Shown here: piece after piece, positions 53,629-62,319 of the stretch
Layout: every line of letters starts with the position of its first letter
How positions within the stretch are numbered: the first letter of the stretch is position 1
From: Paraclostridium hominis
GTDB taxonomy: Bacteria; Bacillota; Clostridia; Peptostreptococcales; Peptostreptococcaceae
Reading direction: 5' to 3'
DNA length: 64,000 nucleotides
Assembly (NCBI RefSeq): GCF_014306135.1
Contig: NZ_JACRWD010000002.1
Location: forward strand, 308,871 to 372,870
The notes under the pieces: model-generated
Seen by the model: the letters and a program-made list of their open reading frames with translations, nothing else
Told to the model about the DNA's origin: nothing
Databases searched by the model: none
Made by a program: the position numbers and the translations under genes

Positions 53629-54555
53629 CTAGTTTTTTGAAACCATTATTGAACCTATTATTATAAATATACTGCATATTATTAATTTGATTGTTATAGC
53701 ATTTCTTAATATTATTACATCAAATACTATAGCCCATATAGAATAAGTTATATTCAATGCTGTAGCTTTTACTGGTCCTATAGAATCTATAGCAGTATAA
53801 TAAAATATATAAGATGCTGTTCCAAATAACGCTATAAATCCGATAAATAAAAATATGTCTGACTTCATTACTATTTCAGTTAAGTCCAATCCATTTATTA
53901 ATGGGATTATTATTAATCCATAAAATAATGTAGATACAACCTGTCTTATCTGTAATGCTTGAGTTGGACTTACTTCATCCTCTCTCATTCCATATGCACA
54001 TATCACACTCTCGAGAGACCATCCCATTACACATATTAAAGCTAATCCAAATCCTAATAAATAGTTACTACTAATTATCTTATCTGGAGAATATCCTAAT
54101 ATAATAACTGAAATTATACTTAATATAAGACCTAAAAATCCTCTTTTGCTTAATTTTTCTTTTAAAAAAATATATGCCCAAAAGGCGCCTACAGCTGGAT
54201 ATATAGAAGATATACTTGCCGTATATCCTGGCCCTATATATTTTATAGCTAGTAAGTATGAGGCCATACCTATCGGTCCTCCAAATATAGCAGCTATACA
54301 TATAAATTTACCACTTCTTGTTTTCAAAACTTCTATCACTTTACTCAGCTGTTTTGTCGCTAAACTATACAAAATCATCCATAAACTAGAAAACAAATCA
54401 TGTAAAAATGCACTTACAAATGGCGCTAAAAATATAGCTTCTTTTGTTTCTATAAATGGAGAAAGACTCAACACTATACTAGTTAAAACAGTATCTAGAC
54501 CCCATAGCATTCCAGACATAGCACCAGAAAATAACCCAATATTTTTAATTTCCAT
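53629..54555 (-). CDS. licB: Choline permease, DMT superfamily (LicB)
   Basis: 308 residues with ten predicted membrane helices, the layout of two EamA repeats. 'GAMSGMLWGLDTVLTSIVLS' and 'FVSAFLHDLFSSLWM' near the N-terminus match LicB transporters, and 'GPIGMASYLLAIKYIGPGYT' is the first repeat's core. It imports choline for phosphocholine synthesis. It starts 3 bases after the stop of the fused kinase gene and 19 bases before licC, so the three genes form a tight operon. The substrate is inferred from this context. Confidence 0.9.
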   Translation of the reverse strand: MEIKNIGLFSGAMSGMLWGLDTVLTSIVLSLSPFIETKEAIFLAPFVSAFLHDLFSSLWMILYSLATKQLSKVIEVLKTRSGKFICIAAIFGGPIGMASYLLAIKYIGPGYTASISSIYPAVGAFWAYIFLKEKLSKRGFLGLILSIISVIILGYSPDKIISSNYLLGFGLALICVMGWSLESVICAYGMREDEVSPTQALQIRQVVSTLFYGLIIIPLINGLDLTEIVMKSDIFLFIGFIALFGTASYIFYYTAIDSIGPVKATALNITYSIWAIVFDVIILRNAITIKLIICSIFIIIGSIMVSKN

Positions 54556-54558
54556 AAT

Positions 54559-56412
54559 TTAATTCCCCATATGTTTACTATAGAATTTTTTTAAATTATA
54601 CTTTGCTCTATTGTATCTATCTTGCCCATAGGTTCCAAAGTTATCACCATTAGCTTCTTTTATATTTGTCCATATACTCCATAGAAAGTCTTGACATATT
54701 TTATATATAAGAATTTTAGCTTTGTGAATTTCATTCATATTATTTTCAAAATATATATCTAAAAACAATTCTTCTTCATCTTCATTAAAGTCACATTCTA
54801 GTATATGAGCCGCTAAATCCCACATAGGATCATTCATCCCTGCATACTCCCAATCTATTAAGTATATTCTATTTTCATCTTTTACAAAGTTTTCTGCTAC
54901 TGTGTCATTATGACATGGTTTTAAATCTATACCATAGTGTTCTAATGTATCCTTTAATTTAAAAACCTTCTCTCTTACTTCAAAATAGTCATTAAATTTT
55001 TTTCCACCATTTTCTTCTAGTAAAATTTCATACTCTCTTATCTTATCAAATACATTAAATTCATTTTCAAAAGTTGATCCAGACCAATGTAATTTTTTTA
55101 ATATATTGGTTGTAAGTTTCATATTTTCTTCTCTTTTTGCAGTTTTAGGATTTATAGTTTCTGCATTATTTATGTACTTACATAATTTTATACCATTAAA
55201 TTCATTAAAATATAACATTTCTGCATCTAGCCCTAATTCACTGACAATCTTAGTATTATATTTTTCACTTTGTCTATTTATCATTGCCTCAGTTCCATTG
55301 CCTGGTATTCTCAATATATATTTCTCCATATTAATAGTTACTTTATAGTTTTTGTTCGTCATTCCACCAACTGCTTCAATACTATTTATGTCGTCAATAT
55401 CTATTTTAAGAGAATCTGATAACATAAGTTTTATATTATTAACTTTTATCTCTTCTTCTTTTCTTTTTAATTTAGGATATACATATTTTATAGCTCTATA
55501 GTAATGGTCTTCATTATCTATCTCTGTCCATACTAAATTATCTGGCTTTATATACCCAATTTTATAATCCCTAGCAATATCCATTAATGCATACTCATAA
55601 TTTAAATACGGATTTTTATTTTCCTTAAACAAATCTAACATTTTATTAAATACATCATATGATATCTTACTTATACCGATCATTTCTCCATCTATCTTAT
55701 TGAACTGATGCATATCCTTTGACATTTTGTATACATACCCATCTCTTATTTCAATTAAGGCTTCATCTCCTGATCCACTCTCACTTGTTATTAACATACA
55801 ATCTCTATGTTTATTTTTGAGTAACTCTTCTATAGCTCTTTCTTCAAATATCATATCATTTTCAATTAATATAAAATCATCACTTATATGATCTTTTGCC
55901 AGTGATAATGAGTACATAGTTCCTGTCCATTTGTATCTTTCACTTTTTACTAAAGTTATATTTGGATTGTTTTCATACACTTTGAAGTACTCACTCTTGT
56001 AACCTGTTATTATTACTATTTTTTCTATTCCATTATTATTTAGTATATCTATAACTCTATCTATTATTTTTCCATCTTCTAGATCTAAAAACGATACTGG
56101 CTTTTTAAATACATCTTTTTCTCCAGCGGCTAAAATTACTGCTTGGCTAATCTTTTTTTCTTCATTTTTATGTATAGATATTTTCTCTAACTTATTTTTT
56201 TGAATATATTTTTCCATATATTCAAATCCATTTTTAGTTAAACTATACAACTGCTTATTAGATTTTCTCTCAACTTCTATTAAGTTTTCTAATTCCATAC
56301 TCTTTATAGCTGAGTTTATATTTCCAACTGATATATCTAAAGCCTTACTCATATTCCTTTGTGTAATATTCTCATTTTCATTTATATACTTTAATATGCT
56401 ATATCTTCTCAC
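54559..56412 (-). CDS. Three-domain fusion: winged helix + nucleotidyltransferase-like + choline kinase (LicA-like)
   Basis: 617 residues from a GTG at 56412 (SD AGAGGG at 56420-56425); the longer frame to 56478 starts inside the promoter. Residues 1-70 are a MarR-like winged helix ('NITQRNMSKALDISVGNINS' recognition region). Residues ~88-315 resemble LicC/sugar nucleotidyltransferases ('GIEKIVIITGYKSEYFKVYE', 'DFILIENDMIFEERAIEELL'), but the signature loop reads 'ILAAGEKDVFKKPVSFL', without the usual GxGTRLxPLT. Residues ~330-617 are an aminoglycoside/choline kinase domain: 'GGMTNKNYKV', catalytic 'PCHNDTVAENFV' and metal-binding 'YLIDWEYAGMNDPMWDLA'. It heads the lic operon, so it probably makes phosphocholine and may regulate the operon (inference). 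Confidence 0.88.
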   Translation of the reverse strand: MRRYSILKYINENENITQRNMSKALDISVGNINSAIKSMELENLIEVERKSNKQLYSLTKNGFEYMEKYIQKNKLEKISIHKNEEKKISQAVILAAGEKDVFKKPVSFLDLEDGKIIDRVIDILNNNGIEKIVIITGYKSEYFKVYENNPNITLVKSERYKWTGTMYSLSLAKDHISDDFILIENDMIFEERAIEELLKNKHRDCMLITSESGSGDEALIEIRDGYVYKMSKDMHQFNKIDGEMIGISKISYDVFNKMLDLFKENKNPYLNYEYALMDIARDYKIGYIKPDNLVWTEIDNEDHYYRAIKYVYPKLKRKEEEIKVNNIKLMLSDSLKIDIDDINSIEAVGGMTNKNYKVTINMEKYILRIPGNGTEAMINRQSEKYNTKIVSELGLDAEMLYFNEFNGIKLCKYINNAETINPKTAKREENMKLTTNILKKLHWSGSTFENEFNVFDKIREYEILLEENGGKKFNDYFEVREKVFKLKDTLEHYGIDLKPCHNDTVAENFVKDENRIYLIDWEYAGMNDPMWDLAAHILECDFNEDEEELFLDIYFENNMNEIHKAKILIYKICQDFLWSIWTNIKEANGDNFGTYGQDRYNRAKYNLKKFYSKHMGN

Positions 56413-56449
56413 AAATACACCCTCTTTGTTCATTTTTTGAATACACTTT

Positions 56450-56478
56450 AATATAACATTGTATATAAATAATTTCAA
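56450..56478 (-). promoter_or_regulatory. Promoter of the lic operon
   Basis: -35 TTGAAA (56473-56478), 17-base spacer, -10 TATATT (56450-56455) with an upstream TG (extended). The start is expected near 56443, so the GTG at 56412 is the likely first codon. Confidence 0.68.
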
Positions 56479-56498
56479 TATGAAATTCGTATAAAAAT

Positions 56499-56532
56499 AA
56501 AAGGTTATAAATAAATTTATTTATAACCTTTT
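56499..56532. terminator. Perfect 17-bp palindrome between the amidase gene and the lic operon
   Basis: AAAAGGTTATAAATAAA and its exact complement meet without a spacer. It lies 38 bases after the amidase stop and upstream of the lic promoter on the same strand, so it probably ends the transcript of something entering from the right only weakly; it could also be a regulator-binding dyad. Confidence 0.6.
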
Positions 56533-56569
56533 ATAATTTACAATTTTAAAATATGCTAATAGAGTTTAT

Positions 56570-58417
56570 TTATGCTAAGCTCGCAATTCCGTTACTGCCA
56601 ATTTTCCATCCATCAATAGTTTCATTAGTTACCATTCCCCCATAAATATCAAAATAGTACCAATCATTTCCTATTAATTCCCATCCTACTGCCATTGCTC
56701 CATTTGATTTTAAGTAGTACCATGTATCTCCCAATTGTAACCAACCTGTTTTCATTGCTCCTGAATTATTAAAGTAATACCATGTTCCTCCTACTTGTTC
56801 CCATCCTACTGCCATTGCTCCATTTGATTTTAAGTAGTACCATGTATCTCCCAATTGTAACCAACCTGTTTTCATTGCTCCTGAATTATTAAAGTAATAC
56901 CATGTTCCTCCTACTTGTTCCCATCCTACTGCCATTGCTCCATTTAATTTTAAGTAGTACCATGTATCTCCTAATTGTAACCAACCTGTTTTCATTGCTC
57001 CTGAATTATTAAAGTAATACCATGTTCCTCCTACTTGTTCCCATCCTACTGCCATCGCTCCATTTGGTTTTAAGTAGTACCATGTATCTCCTAATTGTAA
57101 CCAATCTGTTTTCATTACTCCTGAATTATTAAAGTAATACCATGTTCCTCCTACTTGTTCCCATCCTATTGCCATCGTTCCATCACTCTTATAGTAATAC
57201 CATTCATCATTTTTTTGATTCCAACCTAATTCCATACTTGGAGGTTTGACAATTGTATCTAATTTTATGTAGCTTCCAGATATATATCCATACGTATTCT
57301 TGTATTTAATTTTATACCATCCATTCTTACTTTCTACTATTTCAACCTTATCTCCTTTTGATAGTATCCCTATTACGTCATATCCAGTTCCATATCCACT
57401 TCTAACATTTAGTGATGTAGCAGTTACCGTTCCTGTATTTATAATTTCTAGTCTATCAGAATTTTCGGAATCTCCATTAAGTTGTATATTTTGTTTTAAA
57501 TATGTTTCTATTCCATTTACAATGCCTGTAGCTAACTTATCTTGATATTCAGGACTAGCTAATTTAGCTGATTCACTTGGATTTGTTATAAACCCACTTT
57601 CAAATAATGCCGCAGGCATATTTGTTTCTCGTAAAACTGCAAAGTTGGCATTCTTTACCTTCCTGTCCCTAGCTCCTGTTTCATCTATGGCGTGGCTTTG
57701 TATTTCCTTTGCATAAGGTTCATATTCGCCCTTTTTTGTATGATAATAAGTTTCTATACCATTAGCGCTAGAATTATCTGCTGAATTTTGGTGTATAGAT
57801 ATAAATACATCTGGTGAATATTGATTCGCCATTTTAGATCTATCTTCTAAAGATATAAATTCATCACTACTTCTACTCATTTTAACTTCTATACCTTTAT
57901 CTATTAACTTTTTTTCTACTCTCTTAGCAACCTGTAAGTTTAGTTGATCCTCATTATTTCCATTACCTGATGCTCCATTATCTTTACCTCCATGGCCTGG
58001 ATCTACAAATACTTTATAATAATTTCTTTTTTCTTTTGGCTTAACTGCAAAACTATAGCTACGTATTTGCCTTGGTACATATACCTCTTTAATCTTTACT
58101 TTATCATCTATTTCCTGGCTTAAAAACACTGTGCCTGAATTTTTAGGTGTCACTACTCCATTTTCAATATTTACAGTATTATTATCTGACATCTCCCAGT
58201 TTGGATTATCTGATAAATCTAATTTTTCACCTTTTCTTAAAGATACTCCATCTTCAACTATAATATCTTTAGATTTATATTTTTCAATTACCGACGAAAA
58301 CTCTGATTCTATATTTCCATTAGCACTTATAGGAACTATGTTTCCTACAGCCGTTGTAGCTGAGATTATTCCAAAAGCAACAATATACTTTGTAAATCTA
58401 TTTAACTTTCTTCTCAT
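56570..58417 (-). CDS. Secreted N-acetylmuramoyl-L-alanine amidase with SH3 and choline-binding repeats
   Basis: 615 residues. Signal peptide (basic start then 'YIVAFGIISATTAVG', cleavage near residue 32). An Ig-like spacer to ~120. Amidase_3 domain ~135-312 with the zinc site complete: 'FVDPGHGGKDNGA', 'NNEDQLNLQVAKR', 'VFISIHQNSAD' and catalytic 'ALFESGFITN'. A bacterial SH3 domain follows ('TSLNVRSGYGTGYDVIGILS'). The C-terminal ~215 residues are about ten choline-binding repeats of 20 residues (GWEQVGGTWYYFNNSGAMKT and GWLQLGDTWYYLKSNGAMAV alternating), like pneumococcal LytA. It should bind phosphocholine on the wall. Two of the 120-base repeat units are identical. Confidence 0.93.
   Translation of the reverse strand: MRRKLNRFTKYIVAFGIISATTAVGNIVPISANGNIESEFSSVIEKYKSKDIIVEDGVSLRKGEKLDLSDNPNWEMSDNNTVNIENGVVTPKNSGTVFLSQEIDDKVKIKEVYVPRQIRSYSFAVKPKEKRNYYKVFVDPGHGGKDNGASGNGNNEDQLNLQVAKRVEKKLIDKGIEVKMSRSSDEFISLEDRSKMANQYSPDVFISIHQNSADNSSANGIETYYHTKKGEYEPYAKEIQSHAIDETGARDRKVKNANFAVLRETNMPAALFESGFITNPSESAKLASPEYQDKLATGIVNGIETYLKQNIQLNGDSENSDRLEIINTGTVTATSLNVRSGYGTGYDVIGILSKGDKVEIVESKNGWYKIKYKNTYGYISGSYIKLDTIVKPPSMELGWNQKNDEWYYYKSDGTMAIGWEQVGGTWYYFNNSGVMKTDWLQLGDTWYYLKPNGAMAVGWEQVGGTWYYFNNSGAMKTGWLQLGDTWYYLKLNGAMAVGWEQVGGTWYYFNNSGAMKTGWLQLGDTWYYLKSNGAMAVGWEQVGGTWYYFNNSGAMKTGWLQLGDTWYYLKSNGAMAVGWELIGNDWYYFDIYGGMVTNETIDGWKIGSNGIASLA
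56701..57180. repeat. Four 120-bp repeats encoding choline-binding modules in the amidase gene
   Basis: Units at 56701, 56821, 56941 and 57061. Units one and two are identical over 120 bases; units three and four differ at a few positions. Each unit encodes two 20-residue modules. Confidence 0.93.
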
Positions 58418-58572
58418 TTACATACTCTCCTCTAATAACACTTATATTTTCATATTTAATCATTCTTTTATATTTTAACATATGTATTTTTTTTTTTAAT
58501 ACTTAAATTTCTTTTATAAAATCCAATAAATTATACTATTTTTCTAAAAATTATGTATAATACTCCCAAAAT

Positions 58573-58620
58573 AAAGATATCCCTTATAATTGATTTGAAT
58601 TTATCATAAGGGATATCTTT
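58573..58620. terminator. Terminator after the glycoside-hydrolase-like gene
   Basis: AAAGATATCCCTTAT / ATAAGGGATATCTTT, 15-base perfect arms with an 18-base loop and T-rich flanks, 127 bases past the gene's stop. The rest of the 330-base gap (58418-58746) shows no gene. Confidence 0.8.
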
Positions 58621-58746
58621 ATTTGGCTAAATTTTCAAATTTGATAATAACGTATATTTAACATTTAACTAAATCATTCATATTATAGTCTTCTACCTCA
58701 ATTTAATATGTTATTAAATTTTTTAAGTGTTTACATATAAAAAAAT

Positions 58747-60531
58747 TTAATTGATTTTTGTAGCAACCCCATTTGTATCAATTTTCCATCCATCAACCAC
58801 TATATTTACACCCATATTCCCACTATTATGGAAGTAATACCAATTGCCCTCTATTAGTTCCCATCCTACTGCCATTGCTCCATTTGATCTTAAGTAGTAC
58901 CATTTATCTCCCAATTGTATCCAACCTGTCTTCATCGATCCTGAATTATCTAAGTAATACCATGTTTCTCCTACTTGTTCCCATCCTACTGCCATTGCTC
59001 CATTTGATCTTAAGTAGTACCATTTATCTCCCAATTGTATCCAACCTGTCTTCATTGATCCTGAACTATCTAAGTAATACCATGTTCCTCCTACTTGTTC
59101 CCATCCTATTGCCATTGCTCCATTTGGTCTTAAGTAGTACCATTTATCTCCCAATTGTATCCAACCTGTCTTCATCGATCCTGAATTATCTAAGTAATAC
59201 CATGTTCCTCCTACTTGTTCCCATCCTACTGCCATTGCTCCATTTGGCCTTAAGTAGTACCATTTGTCTCCCAATTGTATCCAACCTGTTTTCATTACTC
59301 CTGCATTGTTAAAATAATACCATGTTTCTCCTATATATTTCCATCCAGGTTCAGAGTATCCATTAACATTTAAATAATACCATTGGTTATCTCTTTTCAT
59401 CCACATAGGTTCATATAATTTTTTTATAGAGCTTTTCAATATATCATTAGATACTATATCGTTGGTTGTAAAATAAATACTACCATATATGTTATTATGA
59501 CACCTATTTAAATTTATCTGTTTATCTATCTCATTAGCTACTTTATCTTTATAAACTCCTTGTCCAATATACAAATCCACATTAGAATTTTTTACTTCAT
59601 CGCTCCACCAAGACACTAAAGTTCTATAATCTGAACCACTTTGACCTATTGTCCAATATAATTGTGGAACTACATAATCTATCCATTCATTTTCTATCCA
59701 CGCTCTAGTGTCTGCATATACAGAATAATAACTCTCATTTCCATTTGTATTAGATCCAGTTTTATCACTTGATTTATTTTTCCATATACCTGATGGGCTT
59801 ACTCCAAATTCAACATTCTTATTTATAGATTTTATAGTGCTTCTAACACTTTTTATCATATTATTTACATTTTTTCTTCTTTGATTTGCTACATATCCAT
59901 CTTTTCCTTGTCCTTCAGGAAGTGGATATCCTTGAGGATAAAAATAATCATCGAAATGAATTCCGTCTACAGAATAATTTTTTACTACTTCCGCTACCGT
60001 ATTACATATATGTTTTTGTACTTCTTCTAATTCTGGATTATAGTACATAGCTCCATTGTAATATATAACCCAACTCGGATTCTTTCTTGCTGGATGATTA
60101 CTACTAAGCTTTGTTAAATCTGTTCCTTTTGTTGTAATTCGATATGGATTAAACCAAGCATGTAATTTCATACCTCTTTTATGAGCTTCACTTATCATAA
60201 ACTCTAAAGGATCATATCCAGGATTTTTACCTTGTACGCCTGTAAGTACATCTGACCATGGGTTTATATTTGATTTGTATAAAGCATCACCTTTTGGCCT
60301 AACTTGAACTACTACAGTGTTAAATCCATTGGCTTTTAGTTTATCTAATATCGATATAAACTCTTTCTTTTGATGATTTACATCTCCATAATTTTTTTCA
60401 CTCGGCCAATCAGTATTATAAACAGTAGTTATCCAAGCTCCTCTCATTTCATAATTACTTGCAAATGATTTAATATTAAATATCAAAAATACAAATATAA
60501 ATAATGTTGTCAAAAACTTTATAATTTTCAT
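58747..60531 (-). CDS. Secreted GHL10/DUF187-family glycoside hydrolase-like protein with choline-binding repeats
   Basis: 594 residues from the ATG at 60531 (GGGGGA ribosome site; the longer frame to 60579 has none). Signal peptide 'FLTTLFIFVFLIFNIKSFAS'. A family-10-like hydrolase domain (about 25-370): 'MRGAWITTVYNTDWPS', 'NGFNTVVVQVRPKGDALY', 'KLHAWFNPYRIT', 'VDGIHFDDYFYPQGYPLP' and 'IDYVVPQLYWTIGQ'. Related proteins (YngK) are thought to cut peptidoglycan or exopolysaccharide glycans; the exact bond is unknown. The C-terminal ~220 residues are about ten choline-binding repeats, very like those of the adjacent amidase. It should be anchored to phosphocholine on the wall. Confidence 0.9.
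   Translation of the reverse strand: MKIIKFLTTLFIFVFLIFNIKSFASNYEMRGAWITTVYNTDWPSEKNYGDVNHQKKEFISILDKLKANGFNTVVVQVRPKGDALYKSNINPWSDVLTGVQGKNPGYDPLEFMISEAHKRGMKLHAWFNPYRITTKGTDLTKLSSNHPARKNPSWVIYYNGAMYYNPELEEVQKHICNTVAEVVKNYSVDGIHFDDYFYPQGYPLPEGQGKDGYVANQRRKNVNNMIKSVRSTIKSINKNVEFGVSPSGIWKNKSSDKTGSNTNGNESYYSVYADTRAWIENEWIDYVVPQLYWTIGQSGSDYRTLVSWWSDEVKNSNVDLYIGQGVYKDKVANEIDKQINLNRCHNNIYGSIYFTTNDIVSNDILKSSIKKLYEPMWMKRDNQWYYLNVNGYSEPGWKYIGETWYYFNNAGVMKTGWIQLGDKWYYLRPNGAMAVGWEQVGGTWYYLDNSGSMKTGWIQLGDKWYYLRPNGAMAIGWEQVGGTWYYLDSSGSMKTGWIQLGDKWYYLRSNGAMAVGWEQVGETWYYLDNSGSMKTGWIQLGDKWYYLRSNGAMAVGWELIEGNWYYFHNSGNMGVNIVVDGWKIDTNGVATKIN
58861..59290. repeat. 120-bp repeats encoding choline-binding modules in the hydrolase gene
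   Basis: Near-identical units start at 58861, 58981, 59101 and 59221. Each encodes the module pair GWIQLGDKWYYLRSNGAMAV and GWEQVGGTWYYLDNSGSMKT. They share long identical stretches with the amidase repeats, e.g. around ACTTGTTCCCATCCTACTGC. Confidence 0.93.
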
Positions 60532-60785
60532 AAATCCCCCTACATATTTTTGTCTATATATTGCAAAAACTACATACATACTTGTGTATTTTTTTATAGT
60601 TATCGATAATATTGCACAATAAATTATATATTATTAAACTATATAATGTCAATTTAAGTGTTAATTTGTATATAATTCAAAATAAAATAAATTCTCTCAA
60701 ATAAGCTTAAGGTAACGATAGATCCTATTCTACTTTATAATATTTACTATTCTTAATGATATACAATATATATTTATTAAAATAA

Positions 60786-60813
60786 AAAACACTAGAAATA
60801 ATCTAGTGTTTAA
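60786..60813 (-). terminator. Terminator of rnpB
   Basis: AAACACTAGAT / TTCTAGTGTTT hairpin with an A-run at 60785-60790, giving U6 on the minus strand. The 200 bases between this and the hydrolase gene show no gene. Confidence 0.82.
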
Positions 60814-60827
60814 CTTTCAATTAATTT

Positions 60828-61159
60828 GAGCAAATCTATAAGCGGAGTTCTGTATTAGATAATCATCTTTCTAGGCTTATTGTCACCAATAAGCTCAAGC
60901 GGCCTACCTACCGGAGAGTACGAGCAATACTCTTTATATCCTATCTTGGCCTTGCTCCGGGTGGGGTTTACACAGCCAATTAGTCACCTAATTGCTGGTG
61001 AGCTCTTACCTCACCTTTTCATCCTTACCATAAATGGCGGTTATTTTCTGTTGCACTTTCCTTAAGATCGCTCTCACTAGGCGTTACCTAGCACCCTGCT
61101 CTGTGGAGCTCCGACTTTCCTCGTGTAGTAAATACTACCCGCGATTATCTGACTTACTC
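60828..61159 (-). ncRNA. rnpB: RNase P RNA
   Basis: About 332 nucleotides on the minus strand. Conserved parts are recognisable: 5' GAGTAAGTCAGATAATCGCG, the GAGGAAAGTC core (complement near 61113-61122), an ACAGAAA segment, and a 3' end ACAGAACTCCGCTTATAG that pairs back. The ends were set by pairing GAGTAA... with ...TTGCTC (helix P1). It is the catalytic RNA that trims tRNA 5' ends. Ends are good to a few bases. Confidence 0.93.
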
Positions 61160-61270
61160 AATATTAAATTTTTAATAGTGTAATTATATTATCATAATGT
61201 ATTTATAATGTCAATTTTTTATTCTTAATTCTATCTTTGTAAAATTTAACATTAAAATTTTTACAGTTAT

Positions 61271-62284
61271 TTAATTATTATATCCATTTGGATTTAAACT
61301 TTGCCATCTCCATGAATCTTCACACATTTCATCTAATTTATATTTAGCTTCCCAACCTAATTCCTTTTTAGCTTTAGATGAATCTGCATAACACATAGCA
61401 ATATCTCCAGGTCTTCTTTCTACTATTTTGTATGCAATTTCTTTTCCACTCGCCTTACTAAAAGCATTAACCATTTCTAAAACACTATATCCATTACCTG
61501 TACCTAAGTTATAAGTTACTAATCCTGAATTTGTTTCTAACTTTTCTAATGCTTTTACATGCCCTATAGATAAATCTACAACATGTATATAGTCTCTTAC
61601 TCCTGTACCATCAGGAGTATTATAATCATTTCCAAATACACTTAACTCTTTTAATTGCCCTACCGCAACTTTAGTTATATAAGGCATTAAATTATTTGGA
61701 ATTCCACTTGGTTCTTCACCTATTCTTCCACTCTTATGTGCACCTACTGGATTAAAGTATCTTAATATCGCAACATTTAAAGACTTATCTGCCTTACATA
61801 TATCTCTTAACATATCTTCTATCATAAGCTTTGTTTTCCCATAAGGATTTGTAGCTGATAATGGGAAATCTTCCAATATCGGACAAGTATGTGGATCTCC
61901 ATAAACTGTAGCAGATGAGCTAAACACAAAATTTTTAACATTATACTTTCTCATTGTTTCTAGTAAAACTATAGTATTTATTAAGTTATTAGAGTAGTAT
62001 TCTAATGGTTTTTCAACAGATTCTCCAACTGCTTTTAATGCTGCAAAATGTATCACTGAATCTATTTTATTTTCCTTAAAAACAACTTCTAGTTTTTCTT
62101 TATCTTGTACATCTAATTCATAAAATTTAGGTCTAACTCCAGTTAATTCTTCTATTCTATCAAGAACTACTATATTACTATTTGATAAATTATCAACTAT
62201 AATTACTTCTCGTCCTGCTTCTATAAGTTCAATAGTAGTATGGCTGCCTATATATCCTACTCCACCAGTTACTAAAACTGACAT
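61271..62284 (-). CDS. galE: UDP-glucose 4-epimerase
   Basis: 337 residues from the ATG at 62284 (SD GAGGCG); the frame to 62302 is less likely. NAD-binding 'VLVTGGVGYIGSHTTIEL' at the N-terminus, catalytic 'SSSATVYGDP' and 'NPYGKTKLMIED' (Y-x3-K), 'ILRYFNPVGAHKSGRIGEEP' and 'DGTGVRDYIHVVDL'. It converts UDP-glucose to UDP-galactose. It lies 35 bases after galU, so both are in one operon and together supply UDP-sugars for the surface glycan. Confidence 0.97.
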   Translation of the reverse strand: MSVLVTGGVGYIGSHTTIELIEAGREVIIVDNLSNSNIVVLDRIEELTGVRPKFYELDVQDKEKLEVVFKENKIDSVIHFAALKAVGESVEKPLEYYSNNLINTIVLLETMRKYNVKNFVFSSSATVYGDPHTCPILEDFPLSATNPYGKTKLMIEDMLRDICKADKSLNVAILRYFNPVGAHKSGRIGEEPSGIPNNLMPYITKVAVGQLKELSVFGNDYNTPDGTGVRDYIHVVDLSIGHVKALEKLETNSGLVTYNLGTGNGYSVLEMVNAFSKASGKEIAYKIVERRPGDIAMCYADSSKAKKELGWEAKYKLDEMCEDSWRWQSLNPNGYNN

Positions 62285-62319
62285 AAAATCGCCTCTTTTC
62301 ATTTTTTATTTTTTATGAA

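Noticed and set aside
54080..54562. Open frames on both strands overlapping licB
   Set aside because: Overlap the clear ten-helix transporter and lack start signals.
56701..57180. Regular repeats that could suggest a CRISPR array
   Set aside because: The units are 120 bases, directly adjacent without unique spacers, and encode aromatic choline-binding modules.
58773..59312. Plus-strand open frame of 179 codons with repeated LLLVPILLPLLHL blocks
   Set aside because: It is the complement of the choline-binding repeats; no ribosome site, and the repeat pattern follows the real gene on the other strand.
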